64,000 nucleotides of DNA from Aphrophora alni (taxonomy: Eukaryota > Arthropoda > Insecta > Hemiptera > Aphrophoridae). Of this stretch, positions 1-11,779 are shown piece after piece. The notes beneath the pieces were generated by a model. That model searched no databases, was not told the origin of the DNA, and was given only the letters and a program-made list of their open reading frames with translations. The DNA lies in the NCBI GenBank assembly GCA_963513935.1, contig OY740768.1, positions 62,001 through 126,000 of the forward strand, written 5' to 3'. Position numbers and translations under genes: made by a program. Each line of letters starts with the position of its first letter. The stretch's first letter is position 1.

Positions 1-119
1 TTCATAACTCTTAATTATTCATTATCAAACTTAAACTTATTTATTAACAAAATTCTTATTCTATTAATCATTTTTCAAAATCAAGTCCGTGTGTTCATAA
101 AAATGTCTTTGCATTATTA

Positions 120-1922
120 TTAGTCATTCCAAATATTCAATTGATTACAACAATTATAAATTATCCATTTTTTTCGATGGTTCCCCGATTGGTGAAAGAT
201 TTTGTAAAATATAGCCCGCTTTCTTAACATAATTACAACGTTAAATACTTCTGTCCACATGGACAGTTTGTCTAGCCTAGTCATCATAACTGACCCTTTC
301 CTAACAAAAGATTCCCCTTTGTTATTGTCTCGGAGTATTGACAAAATACCTTTCTCTTTCTCCCTTACAGACATATCTACATTTCTCTTTCTCTCAAACA
401 TCTTAGAATCTACTGACCTAATTTCAACATCTGTTAGTTTAGGAATTCTTACCCCACCATTCTTGTATATCATCACAAATACTTCTTTAATACATACGTT
501 TTCATATTTAATTTCAAAGCTACTCATTTCACAAAAACTTTTAATTTCTTGCTCTTGGATTCTAAAAACATTCCTAAATTTTAACATTATGTATTTTTCA
601 AAATCTACAGTCTCATGGTACACTCGTTTTTTAAAATAAACAGCTGATTCCTTTATCGTAATATTATTTGTTTTTATCTTGTTTTTCAATTTACTTATAC
701 CTATTCCAACCCCACCAAACTTATTCACTTCAACATTACTTGTTATTTCTAGATTTACCTTGTTACCTAACCCATTATTCATTATTTTAGAAATTTCTTG
801 AACACAATCATTTACACAATTGTCTTCTATTATTATTAAATCATTTGACATGTTATTTATTTCATTAAAACTGTTAATTTCAATTTCAGCTATTTCTTGA
901 TTTAAATTGTTATCTAAATTATTAATATTTTCTACCAAAACACCTTCTACACTATTAATCTGTTCAAATTCTACTTTTTTCTCACAATAGCTTAATTCAA
1001 ATTCTACTTTATTATTAGTTTCCATTACATTAATTTCCATTTGTTTAATTTCCAATTTAAGATTCTGTTCTAATTTTACATAATTTGGTTTTAATTCAAC
1101 CCTAATTTCTTCAAATTTTTTACACATTACTTCTCTTAAATCTAAATTATCTTGTCTTAGCTCTAATTTACTCAGTTTCAAGTCATTATCTATTTTATCC
1201 AGTTTAACATTATTTTGTTCAAGTCTAATATTAAAAACCTCCAGTTTAGCATTGATTTCTATCTTGTTTTGATCAAATTTGTTACTTATTTCTTTTAATT
1301 CTAAACTACCTTGATCAATTTTATTGTTTAAAACTACATTATTTTGTTTTGTTTCTAACCTACTCTGGTCAAATTTATTATCTATTTTTTCAAAATTTCT
1401 CATCAATTGCTCAAACATACTCTCCATTTTCTTATTCTGTTCATTATTTTCCCCACTCTTACCTACCCTAACCTCTTCGGTTACACTAACCTGCTCAATT
1501 ACCCTAACCTCTTCAGCTCTTAATTCCCTATCTGAATTTTCTTCTACAATTTCTACCCCTAGTGTTTCTACTAATTTTTTATTCATATCTTCACACTGCT
1601 GTTTACTATTTAGAATCCCATCACTGCTATATCCCTTAAAATCTGAACCTGAATTACTATTTCCGTTCACACTTGAACATCTACTACTGCTATTATCTAA
1701 ATCTACATCCTGGTCTAAAATATTTTGTGCAAATTGTTCATTTGTTTGCTCATTACTTTGTAATTCCTTCTGTAAATTATCAAAAATATCCCCCGTAAAT
1801 TCCAATGACTCTATATTATTTAAAGAATTTTGATTTCCTAATCCTACCTGTTCATCATTATTATTAACATTTACAATTTCTGACTCCTCCTTTTTTACCT
1901 TACTATATTTAACACAAAACAT
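120..1922 (-). CDS. Gag-position coiled-coil protein of LTR retroelement
   Basis: An unbroken 600-codon ORF starts about 200 nt after the primer-binding site, the usual place for gag. Residues of about 1-165 are acidic and rich in Asn, Ser and Glu. Residues of about 165-330 form a long heptad-like segment with repeated units of the type KIDNKFDQ, LELKEISNKFDQ and KLDKIDNDLKL, predicted by eye as a coiled coil. The C-terminal part of about 400-600 is basic, with several Lys/Arg clusters. I see no CCHC zinc knuckle, protease DTG motif or reverse-transcriptase motif. The coiled-coil start resembles the N-termini of some insect Gypsy-type Gag proteins, but this is a resemblance of composition, not a family match. 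The Asn/Lys-rich codon use follows the A-rich coding strand. It could also be a different structural protein of the element. Confidence 0.6.
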   Translation of the reverse strand: MFCVKYSKVKKEESEIVNVNNNDEQVGLGNQNSLNNIESLEFTGDIFDNLQKELQSNEQTNEQFAQNILDQDVDLDNSSSRCSSVNGNSNSGSDFKGYSSDGILNSKQQCEDMNKKLVETLGVEIVEENSDRELRAEEVRVIEQVSVTEEVRVGKSGENNEQNKKMESMFEQLMRNFEKIDNKFDQSRLETKQNNVVLNNKIDQGSLELKEISNKFDQNKIEINAKLEVFNIRLEQNNVKLDKIDNDLKLSKLELRQDNLDLREVMCKKFEEIRVELKPNYVKLEQNLKLEIKQMEINVMETNNKVEFELSYCEKKVEFEQINSVEGVLVENINNLDNNLNQEIAEIEINSFNEINNMSNDLIIIEDNCVNDCVQEISKIMNNGLGNKVNLEITSNVEVNKFGGVGIGISKLKNKIKTNNITIKESAVYFKKRVYHETVDFEKYIMLKFRNVFRIQEQEIKSFCEMSSFEIKYENVCIKEVFVMIYKNGGVRIPKLTDVEIRSVDSKMFERKRNVDMSVREKEKGILSILRDNNKGESFVRKGSVMMTRLDKLSMWTEVFNVVIMLRKRAIFYKIFHQSGNHRKKWIIYNCCNQLNIWND

Positions 1923-2120
1923 TTTTTAAAAAAGAATCTTTCTTATTATTAATGGTAGAGTCCTTACCTTGATTTTAAATGTTCCCATTACCAAATTCAC
2001 TGTATTTTTCGACCATAAATGCCCCATTGTTGGGCCCAATTGTAATAATTTAAAAATAAGCGGGCTTATCGTACTTGAAGAGTACTTATTTTTTATTAAA
2101 ATTGAATTCAATTATTAATT

Positions 2121-2138
2121 TGCTCGACTAGGGCGCCA
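2121..2138 (-). other. Primer-binding site of the LTR element
   Basis: On the minus strand the 18 nt TGGCGCCCTAGTCGAGCA lie two bases after the LTR end. They start with TGG, as needed to pair with the CCA end of a tRNA. The first eight bases match the usual tRNA-Lys type start, but the rest differ from the common form, so the primer tRNA is not named. The site recurs with small changes at about 61378-61397 beside the second LTR. Confidence 0.65.
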
Positions 2139-2140
2139 GA

Positions 2141-3407
2141 TGTGTTGACATCAATTTTGAAAAAAGTGAATTTAAATATTTTAAAGAATCTCTGGGGTCG
2201 CAAATTCTTTTATCGGTGTACTCACAGTGGATTTTGGTTTTAAATGAGAACACTTTGGCTGAAATGTTACAAAGAAAACATTTATTAAACATTCAAAGAA
2301 ACATCCTACAAATATTATTAACAAAAAAATCATATTATAAATACTAGTTATCTTTTTAGTTTTAATAACAAATTATGAATTTATATTTCTTTTATTTCAT
2401 TCTTTCAAATTAATTAATTTTATCTTCAAAAATGCTTCTACAAATAAAATTGTTGCAACAGGAATTTAATCTATGAATTTTTTAGTAACTTTGTAGCTCT
2501 AAAAGAAAAATAAAAAGATTCTATTTTCATTATTTAAAAGTTTCATTTTTTATTAGTATCTCTTCTAGTAATAATCTACTAAATTTTCTTTAAATAGATA
2601 AACATTTACAAAAAATTAATTTAAAAACATAATACAGGTTATCAATCAAACAGATAATATATAGCGTCTATACCACAACGCCGATTTAAATAAAAAACAT
2701 TGTCTGTGTCCGAATGGAAAACTGATGTCCTACACGTTGAAGTTCTACGGCTTGTAGAGGATTCTCCCTCGTTCAGAAGTTGTTTTCTCCAGTTGTTGAG
2801 AATATTCATAACTCGTGTACATAAACTATTGTCTTTTACGTTCCCACGTTATTGTCTTTGAAACACGCTAAACATGGATTCTTAGATACTTTCAATCTCT
2901 ATTTGAGATAAAAAATCAAATATACATTGTTCTAATAGAACCTAGAAACTCTTTCTACGATCTTATTTCTCCAAACACTGGATTATTACTTGAAAAACAC
3001 AACCTGTCCATTTTAAGCGGTAAACTCAACTTTTAGAAAACACATCTTGTCCCTTCTAACGCTGGACTTCGACTTTTTTTTTTTTAAAACACATCTAGTC
3101 TCTCCAAGCTCTGGACTCTGACTGCTGTTGCCATGAGGCAAATTCTTACTTCCGAAAGCGTTCCTTCCGGTTACTGTTCACACATTTTACCACACTGCCG
3201 TAAAATACAAATGATTTACTTAACATAACAAACAAACTAAATTACATTAAAATTAAACATAATAATTCATACTGTTGTCTTGAAAATCCATTTTTCTTTT
3301 ATTAATGACGTTACTAAATTTAAATTATTATTTGAATCTCTTATCTCTTTGGCTTAACCGCGTCTTTTAAATGAGTCTATTAAAATCTGACTTTTTACAC
3401 TGTCACA
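2141..3407 (-). repeat. Long terminal repeat, copy 1
   Basis: About 1.27 kb, bounded by TGTGTTGAC at the low end and GTCACA at the high end. The first 150 bp and last 340 bp are closely shared with 61399-62647, while the middle (about 2290-3060) is unrelated to the middle of that copy. The middle holds a short minus-strand open frame (2642-2809, 55 residues, with the Ser/Arg/Thr-rich stretch ESSTSRRTSTCRTS) that does not look like LTR regulatory DNA. Confidence 0.7.
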
Positions 3408-5500
3408 ATGGTGAAGACAGTTTGACAATATTAAAAAAAGTTAAGAATGACAAATTACTTTGTTATATTTAGTTTGCATATTATTATAAATTTATAAACA
3501 AAATGTGTTCAAGGATTTGTGTAAATTTGAAAATGAGGGTCAAATGATTGGGTTATGTATGTTATAAATGCCAAAATGTTAATTGTGTAAAAAATAAATA
3601 ATTATACGAAATTGAATAATTAATAAAATAATTTTGATTATGTAAAGTAAATTGTCCTGTGGAGGACCATTCAATTAAGCAGAAATTGACAACTGTAAAA
3701 TTTGTAATGCAATTAAAATCAAGTGGAGAGAAATCATCATGTTAGTTGATTGTGCATTACCTTGAAAGATATAATGTTTTTTTTAAAATTTTGATTTAAT
3801 GTTAATTGTAATATTTTATATGAATTTGGGCGCAATTTATTACAAAAACAAAATAAAAAAGAAAAAAAAAGTCTTGAAGAGAGACTACAAGCATTTGCAA
3901 GAAGTTAGTGTTTAAATGAAGGGGAAGTTGACTGCCAATTTACAGAGAAACTATATGGTTACATTTCGTAACAATTTAAAAATTACTTATGGAATAACAG
4001 AGACATTTATATATTTAAAATTCAAGCTTTTTTTCTTCTTTTTTTTTTAAAGTGGTTCTCACTATCTGATTTTTGATTAAAATCTCTTATCATGTGTCAT
4101 CAGTGATAAATTAAAATAAAAGCTGTTTTTTTAAAAGTGGTTCTCACTATCCTGATTTTTGTTTAAAATCTCTTATCATGTGACATCAGTGATAAGTTAA
4201 AATGCAAGCTGTGTTTTTAATACTTTCTAATGGTTGTTCCCACTTAGACCTTAGATGTATCATCAGTTATTAGTTAAAACATTTTAATAATTAAAAAAAT
4301 TAAAATTTGCATCTTTTGTTAGTTTACCGTAGCAACTAATATAATAATACACACTTATAACATCTGATTGTCTATCAGCTGTAGTAACAGAAATTACTTT
4401 TTTTAATTACACACACCAGTAGTTTAAGATATTACTGTTTTATCTTGGAGTGAAATGATGTTTACCTTTACAACCAAATCATCATATGATTTTACTTACC
4501 ACAAATTTGTACTCACCTAGTATATGAAGTATAGGGTTAATTTAATATCACAAAAAATTTTGACCTCCAGTTATGGTCCCGGGAAACCAAAAAAAAAAAG
4601 AAAAGGTTTTCAACATGTCGTCCATCTTTCCATCATTGTTGTCTTTAAGTGAGCACATTAGCGGCTACAAAAATTAAGTTAGGAACATGTAATTTATAAT
4701 ATAGGTGACTCATATAGAATCCTATTGAAAATAAAAAATCTCAAAATGATAGCCATTAATTGATATTTGTAAAGTTACAAGATTTGGCAGGGAAGTGCAC
4801 TGACATCAGCAAAGCGAATGAAAATTTTTCAATATATACACATCTACAAGGCCCAATAGGGTCAACCAATATAAAGATATTAGTGTCATACACAGTTATA
4901 AGGTTCAACAAACTTGTGTAACAACTGTTATAAACAAACCTACCCTACTTTGTGCAAGACCCCTTGATGTACCAATACAATTTAACATTTCCTACAAGGA
5001 TCTAAGAAACCAACTTTTGGATATTAAATTTATACGATCCATTTGTATTACATTGTATGATGTGGCTGAATAAGTTATCATGTGGCTCATTAATTTGTTT
5101 TTAAATTCCATTTTTAAATCTGTTGGTTAATAACCATGAAACATGAAGATTGGTTAAAAAATTGAGGTTGGATTGTTTTCCAATTAGTAAACTTACCTTA
5201 TACTTCGTAAATAAAAAAACAAAAGAATAATATAATCGTCTTGAAATCCGGATTTAATCCTTTTCATATAGGGACATTTTAAGGACATACTTAAAGAAAA
5301 TTCAACAACCGCTTCGATATCAAAAGGTTACAATTTTATATAGGCATATAATTGTACCAATAAATTATGTGACACTCAATTGTAGTTATGTTCTGAATGT
5401 ATTTCTAATGGTTTATTTAATCAATGTTTCTTGAAATCTCTGCATTCTATTTTCATTCCTTTGTAAATGATTATATATTTTATAACTGAATATATTATGA
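3408..5500. other. A+T-rich intergenic DNA
   Basis: No coding region is recognised. The only structure seen is the short tandem repeat at about 4051-4220 and poly(T)/poly(A) runs. Confidence 0.5.
4051..4220. repeat. Tandem repeat, 85-bp period, two copies
   Basis: AGTGGTTCTCACTAT recurs at 4051 and 4136. Both are followed by ATCTCTTATCATGTG, a CATCAGTGATAA segment and a T-rich run. A third, decayed unit may begin near 4225 (GTTGTTCCCACTTAGA). Confidence 0.7.
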
Positions 5501-5783
5501 AATTGTTTGTATTAGGATTACAGTGATCTTCATTCATCATCAACAACAACCAGATCATCCATCATTTTCAACAGCATCCAGAAAATTCACCATCAAGCAG
5601 CAGCATCTACTTATAGAACACCAGTCATCACAGCAGCATCTAGAACATCCCATCAATATCAACATAATTACAGATTTTGATCTACAACTGGTAAGGTAAG
5701 TTATACTAGTTAGTGAATTTGGAGTCCGGAGGTATACAGCCTCTTGTCACTGCAAACCAAATGGATCTTTTGTGACTACCCAA

Positions 5784-6440
5784 CTAATTATGTTGTATAC
5801 CCAGCCAAGATTTAAGCTTCTTAAGAATTTTAAAATGATTTTGGGTGATATTGTCGTTATCTCTGCAGCCATGGGGAAAGGAAGTGCAGAGGTAAAGTAG
5901 TCTTTTGTAGGTTAGAGATTCACACTCACACAACCAGTGTTCGGCTGTCTCTTTATGTGTCAGGCAGAAGCGGCACGAATCCACTTTTCCCTTTCCCTTA
6001 CATTTTTGGGTTGGGAGTCCTCTGATGATTACTCCATTGACCCATGGCTCTTGGATTAGAGCTATATCTTCAGTAAATCTCATGACGAGGACAGCCAAAA
6101 CCATCCTACCATTGTTGAGATTTATTGAAAGCAATTTACTTTTTCACATTTAAAACTTGGTTTGTCCCTTATGTGGGAGGGTTCTGTATTAGTCCATTCC
6201 TTCTGGCGAGTCCTTTATTCCTATATCTTTTCTTTGCGGCTGTTGATGGCCTTTTAGGTTTTTGTTTCTTTTGAAGGAAAGAACTGCTAGATGCCACCCC
6301 CACTCTTAAGACATACTATCCAAGGCTGTAATAGCCTCCTGCCAGCATGACTTTGGACGGAGCTTTAGCCTCTGACACAGCAACAGCTGTCTTATCCTTG
6401 CTTTGTGGTATAGAACTAGGCTGAATAGAAGTTTCAGCTC
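5784..6440 (-). pseudogene. Internally deleted non-LTR retrotransposon (LINE)
   Basis: Three parts of a jockey/R1-type LINE are joined on the minus strand. From 6440 to about 6180 the sequence reads like an ORF1 tail (AVSEAKAPSKVMLAGG). From about 6123 to 6015 it reads like the start of the ORF2 apurinic endonuclease, with INLNNGRMVLAVL and ALIQEPWVNG, where the EPW motif matches the family. It then jumps directly to the Cys/His-rich C-terminal tail seen after reverse transcriptase, with CRFC, ETAEHWLCECE and RLLYL. Most of the endonuclease and the whole reverse transcriptase are missing. The 116-codon ORF at 5784-6134 spans the junction in frame, so this is a deletion, not a frameshift. A dead copy. 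Confidence 0.7.
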
Positions 6441-6449
6441 ACTCATTAT

Positions 6450-8980
6450 AATGTTTGCTGATGTTTAGATCTAAGTAATTCAGATTTCCGTCTTCTTTTG
6501 TGCAATTGTTTATTGTCTGTGCTAGCATGAAGTGCTTACGTTCACATTGAAGGTGGTTTAAGTGTTACTTTTATTTCTCATTTTCTTATACTTTTTTTAA
6601 TGTATACGTAGTTTAGAGAATGTTACATTGTGATTCATGGAAATATCTTTTTTGAGTTGCTCAGAGCCCATAACTTTTTTTGGTATAAATTATGTCTGAT
6701 AAATGGTTGTACTATCTGTTTTAATGAAACTTGGTATAAAATTTTGTTTGATTTATAGATGGATAATACACAATTTTACAAACTGAGTAATAATGAGGGG
6801 GAGGGGTGAATTAATAAAATGTCTAAAATAGCTCTTTAAGACTTTAAGACTATTAGCTTCATTATAATTATTTAGTAGACTCAAATTTTCTCTTCCAGTT
6901 GGTTTTTAAACTTTTTTTTTTGTTCCAGGTTTAATAACTTTGAAAAATTGAAGTAGATGACATGTCAGAGACATGAGTGAGTACAAGTTGTGTAAAATAG
7001 TTGTAAAAATATGTCAGCTAAACTAGTGTCCATCATGACTTTGAAAACTTATGTTTTTAGGTTGGAGAAGCCCACTAGGTTAGATTAGTTTTAAGCTGTA
7101 GGAAATAGTATTAGATAAGTTATTATATATTTTATGGTATGTGTTTGTGTTAAAAATATTTTCAAAGGCATGATGGAATATAAATTATTGTATTTTTTTT
7201 TATTGAGAAACACGAGCATTGTTTGTGCACATTTAATGATTAAACAATACAAGTCATTACATATAATTATGCTAATTTAGCTGACATATTTATTTGATAA
7301 GTTGTTGAATCCATTACAGCCTCAAGAATGAAGATTAGATCTGCATCATCGATGAACTTCATAAGGATCAAGATCCCTCCCTTATGAATCAAACAGAAAT
7401 CAATTCAATTTTTTTAGGTGTAAAAATTAAAATTAAAAATTTTAAAATATTAAAGAAATATGTATATAATTAATGTTTTTAGTTTTATATTTATTAAATA
7501 ATCAGATTAAATTTTTGTTTAAAATTTTTCACTTTTTACCTTAGGTCCTGTTTTAATATATATCATTTTCTTAGATTTTTTTTTTCTTTTTTCTTTTTTT
7601 TTCTCTTTTTTTTTACTTTTTCAGCTTTGAATCTTTTTGAATAATATCAGTCATCATACTTAGGTCCTTTTTGAAATATTTAATTTTCTTAGATTATTTT
7701 TCTTATTTTCTTTCAGTTTTGAATCTTTTTAAAAAATATTATTTTAACTTTAGGATTTAAAAAACAATAATTTATCTTAATAAAATTTTGGTCCTTTATA
7801 TTTGTTCAGCTTCTTAGACTATTTTCTATTTTATTTTTTCATTTTCGGTTTCAGCTCCCTAACATTCTACATAATATAATTAATCCATGTGTATTTATTT
7901 CAGGCCAATTACACACCCGACCAACAAAAGGGTGAGTATAATCTTTTGTTGAGTCCATCGCACTTACAACACCTAGACTTAACAAAATGTTAATGTCTAG
8001 TTACAACAAAGATCACACACTTGTACAAATTGTCCAAGTGTACACCACTATTGTTACACTTCTTCAGGCATAAGTCCTCGACACATTAGAGGCAGCATTA
8101 GATTTGGTAGGAAATTGAGATAGTTTGTAAGAATATTTTCGGTATTCCGCGGTCCCTGTTAGGTTTTTTAGTTTTGCGGGTGTTTTATATTTTTAGGTTT
8201 TATTATGAGTTGTTGTGTATATATATTATTTAATTTTCATATTTTTTATGTATTTTTTCAGGTTGTATTTTATATGTTTTTCAGATTTTATTATATAGTA
8301 TTGTTTTTATATAAATAATATTCATGTATGTATTTCAAAGTAGTATTTTATTTCTTTGTATTTTCAGGTGTGGGCTCTTTTAGTTTAGTATGAATATTTT
8401 GTATGTTGATTTATTTTACAGCATAGAAATTCTACATTTTTTGATTTTGTTGTAATTTAAAAGAAGTTCCGCTTTTAAACTGCCAATCGCCATCTTAGAA
8501 AGGTAAACTAATTTCAATTAATTATATATATATATATATATATATAAATTTTATATATATATATATATATAAGAACATAGATTTAATTTTATTTGGAACT
8601 TGTTAGTAGGTATTCGTTTGAGTTTTCTTCAGAATCTTAACTGTGTTCTTCTAAAGCACGTCAATCTACTAGAACATAAGTAGAGTACTTTTAGATTTTG
8701 AACACCAAGAACTTCTAGCAAATCATCGTGAACACACATGAGATTTACGTAGATGACTTGATACCGAACATAAACAAATGAGGTAAGATACATAGACTCT
8801 TTTAGGCAAACCATTTGAAACGTATTAGAGATGCCACTGCATGTGAATTTGTAGTAACTGAAAACTGATATTGTGAATTTTCATACCTGTGACTTAGAAC
8901 TGTTATATATTATGTAATAGTTTTTCTTCACTTTATTAAACAATGCAGCATAAACTAGAATAGAACTGTGTTCTAACTAA
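6450..8980. other. A+T-rich intergenic DNA
   Basis: Poly(T)-rich tracts (for example 7570-7620) and two of the exon-like segments described for 5524-9887. No other coding signal seen. Confidence 0.5.
8523..8571. repeat. (AT)n microsatellite, interrupted
   Basis: Two (AT)n runs are separated by AAATTTT. The tract is palindromic and could extrude as a cruciform. Confidence 0.9.
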
Positions 8981-9290
8981 GAGAGCTGTTTGGAAAGTAA
9001 TTTCTTTTTTGTTATAAAAACCAATACAATTAGAGGTTTTTTTATTATAATAAATTATTTACAATTCTTACTTCCCACATTAAAGCCACTTGTTATATCA
9101 GTCAACTAGTTTTTTATTTCCCTCATCATAGACATGTGATGTGAGTTAAGACATGAGTTGACACTGTCCTTCAACTCCTCATTGTTTTCAAACCGCTGTG
9201 ACCACAAACATTTTATCATGTTAGGAGATAATCACTAGGAGCCAAATCAGGGGTGTATGGAGGGTGTATGAAATTATTCATCACTGAAAA
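8981..9290 (-). pseudogene. Mariner transposase 3' remnant with terminal repeat
   Basis: On the minus strand the conserved mariner motif HPPYTPDLAPSDY is readable near 9285-9240, followed after a frame slip by RFENNEELKDSVNS and NVGSKNCK, matching the C-terminus of mariner transposases. The low-coordinate end, GAGAGCTGTTTGGAAAGTAA at 8981, matches in inverted form the terminal repeat at about 46760-46795, so both come from one mariner family. Stops and shifts break the frame. The N-terminal two thirds are absent. Confidence 0.7.
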
Positions 9291-10205
9291 CGTTAGTTCG
9301 ATAGGTGTCAGTCATAAATTGAAAATAAACCATATCATCTGAAAAAAAATATTTATAAGTATATGTGTCCTGAATGTAAATATTATTTGATTGAAATGCT
9401 GGCAATCTAGCTTCATTTTTGTTTATTGCTAATTATTTCTGAACCATAATTTTTTACTTACAATTTTGCACACAGGTTTAGATATTTTTATACATTTTAC
9501 TACCCGACTCAGGTAGAGCTGATTTTCAGAAAATCTTAATTTTGTGTTTTTTTCTTATGACAGTTCTCCAAATTTTTGGTTGTAGAAAATATTTCATAAA
9601 AATGTCCTGAGATATGGCCAATTTGACTAAAATCATCCAACTTGTTTGTGCTCTGTCCCACTGCTCAGAACCCAAGCTAAACAGATGGGACATCATTCCA
9701 AAACTACTTTTAAATTTTTTGACTGTCTACGTTACTTTTGATACTATGTATATGTGAGAAAATGAAAATATTAACTACAACAGTTTGAAGACTAATCTAA
9801 ATTTTTTTTTTTACAGCTTCTGAGTTCAGCTCCACAGTCCTACAACCAAAGAACATGGCTGGAGAGAATGCTTGAAATTTGAAATATGTAAGTAGTTCAT
9901 TGTTGTCTTATAGTTTATTTAATTTGGTTTTAATTTAAGTTCACTCTTCTAATCCGTGGTAATGGAAAATGAGTATTAAACATGTTAAGTGTTACAAATG
10001 TGGTTTGACTTTGGTTTTGTGATTTTAGAGATTGTTAAATTTTTTACAGCCTGAGCCAATGAAATGGGTGATTTTAAAATTGAATAATTTTACCTATTGA
10101 ATAATTGATACATTTAAAAAGGAACTGCTATTACAAATTGACAGGATACTTAAAATGTTTTAGGATAAAAATTATGTGCTTATTAAGTTCTTAACATTAA
10201 TGTTA

Positions 10206-10396
10206 AATTTTCAGACTGTGTACATCCAAATATTTGTGGGTGGTATTGGATATGTGGTCAGCATACAGTGAGTTTATCGGGAAACAATATCGCTAACTTA
10301 TCCAAGCTTTGAAAAAACACCCGACAAACTCATTGTATGCTGATCACATATCCAACACCAACCACAAGTATTCGGATGTACACAGTCTGAAAATTT
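10206..10396. repeat. Foldback (hairpin) element
   Basis: Two near-identical inverted arms of about 75 bp (10206-10281 and 10320-10396) flank a 38-bp spacer. The arm holds CAGACTGTGTACATCC and CAGCATACA(G/A)TGAGTTT. Such a structure would form a strong hairpin in DNA or RNA. No transposase is associated with it. Confidence 0.8.
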
Positions 10397-11089
10397 GGCA
10401 CAAATTTAGGAAGGGCAAAAATTGGATAGATTGAAAGAAGTTGAGGTTTACTATAGTTTAAGAAATGACCCTTTAAACATCCTTAACTCACAAGTAAATT
10501 TTACAGCTAACCCCATCTATGAAGAAATAATTAAAACTACTACAGTGAGTACTACTAGCATAGAGATAATTTCATCTTAACAGTTGGTGACACTACTAGT
10601 CAGCTGTTTTATGATTGTGTATAGAAGGTCCCAACCAACCGCTTAGACGATGTTGTGTTTTAATGAACTTACTGTCCTAATTGACAAGAACAATATAATT
10701 TATTATGTGTTATGATTAGTGTTTAGTTATTTGTGTACAGCATTTTGACAATGCTATTATTCACAAAACAGCTGTCGATAGAAAAAAAAACAAAAAACAT
10801 TAGGATACATATGGCAGTAACACATTTACATATAACAATAATTGTATATGTTATTCAAAGCTATAATATATAAATTCTTAACATTACTTTCTGATGATGG
10901 CCAGACATTTTTGAAGATGAAAACTTGTTTTCTATTAAATGACATTTACAGGAATTGCAGCAACTTAATAACTAATTCTGTCTGCTACGAGCTGTTTAAT
11001 ACTTTTCATGGGTGGGTCTTTGAATACTTTACTTTTAAAATATCCTCACAAGAAAAAAATGACATACTGTCAGTTCTGATGATCTCGTA

Positions 11090-11778
11090 GACTAAAGAAT
11101 ATCGCCATATTTAGATGGAGTGTGACCTTAACAATAAATGCTAAACTGTATTAATTTTGTAGTTTTCTCCATTATTTGAGGGAACTAAAATTCTTCAATC
11201 ATTCGGAGGTATCGCTGAGACATAACTGTAACAGCATTCCTACTATCATATTTAAAGAAATATGGACTGATTATTCCTGAAGATGATATTACACATCATA
11301 AGGTGCCGTGTTTCTCAATGCATTTCATTAGGATTTACTCTGTTGATAATACCGGAACCTTTGTTTATTCACATATTCACTAAAGTGCAAACATATTTCA
11401 TTACTCATTAAAATATTATAAACGATGTCTTCATTATCATTTAAAAAATGGTGGCAAAATTTGATACGTTTAACTCAATCTCTGTCTTTACATGCCTGCA
11501 ATACTTGAATTTTATATGGATACACGTGTAAATCCTTCTAATGAATTGTAGGTGCAAACCTAGTGTAACTGCTTTATGATGGGCAGAGCATTTACGGCTA
11601 TGTAACAAAGCAACTCGTACAATGTCAGTGCTTTTAGACTTACACATATTCCTTTGTATACCATTAAGTTTATTTTTTTAAGTTTTAAATTTTATTTGTC
11701 TTATTGTATAAAATAACAACACATAAACATTGTCATCTCTGTCAGAGTTTTCAAATACAATTCTTAGTTATATATACA
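11090..11778. other. Intergenic DNA without recognised features
   Basis: Ordinary A+T-rich sequence. Short open frames here have no recognisable family. Confidence 0.4.
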
Positions 11779-11779
11779 G

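Larger units (their letters stand above)
1..3407 (-). mobile_element. LTR retrotransposon, 5' part (LTR, PBS, gag-position ORF)
   Basis: Read on the minus strand, this stretch has an LTR (3407 to 2141), a primer-binding site directly after it (2138 to 2121), a leader of about 200 nt and then a 600-codon ORF (1922 to 120). That is the order expected for the 5' end of an LTR retrotransposon. Pol and the 3' LTR would lie to the left of the window, so the superfamily cannot be assigned from sequence shown. The LTR begins and ends with TGT/ACA. A second copy of the LTR is at 61399-62647. The ORF is still open, so this copy may be fairly young. Confidence 0.75.
5524..9887 (+). other. Candidate spliced plus-strand transcript (exon-like segments)
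   Basis: Three short segments have good acceptor and donor consensus on the plus strand: 5524-5690 (ATTACAG before, GTAAGG after), 7904-7931 (TATTTCAG before, GTGAGT after) and 9817-9887 (T-tract plus TTACAG before, GTAAGT after). A fourth acceptor-like site precedes 7320. The first segment is rich in CAT/CAA/CAG and has one frame open throughout. The second is only 28 nt. I recognise no protein family. This could be a long non-coding RNA, the end of an unknown gene or chance splice motifs in T-rich DNA. RNA evidence would be needed. Confidence 0.25.

Noticed and set aside
259..639. Plus-strand 126-codon frame, Leu/Ile/Ser-rich
   Set aside because: Antisense shadow of the 600-codon minus-strand ORF.
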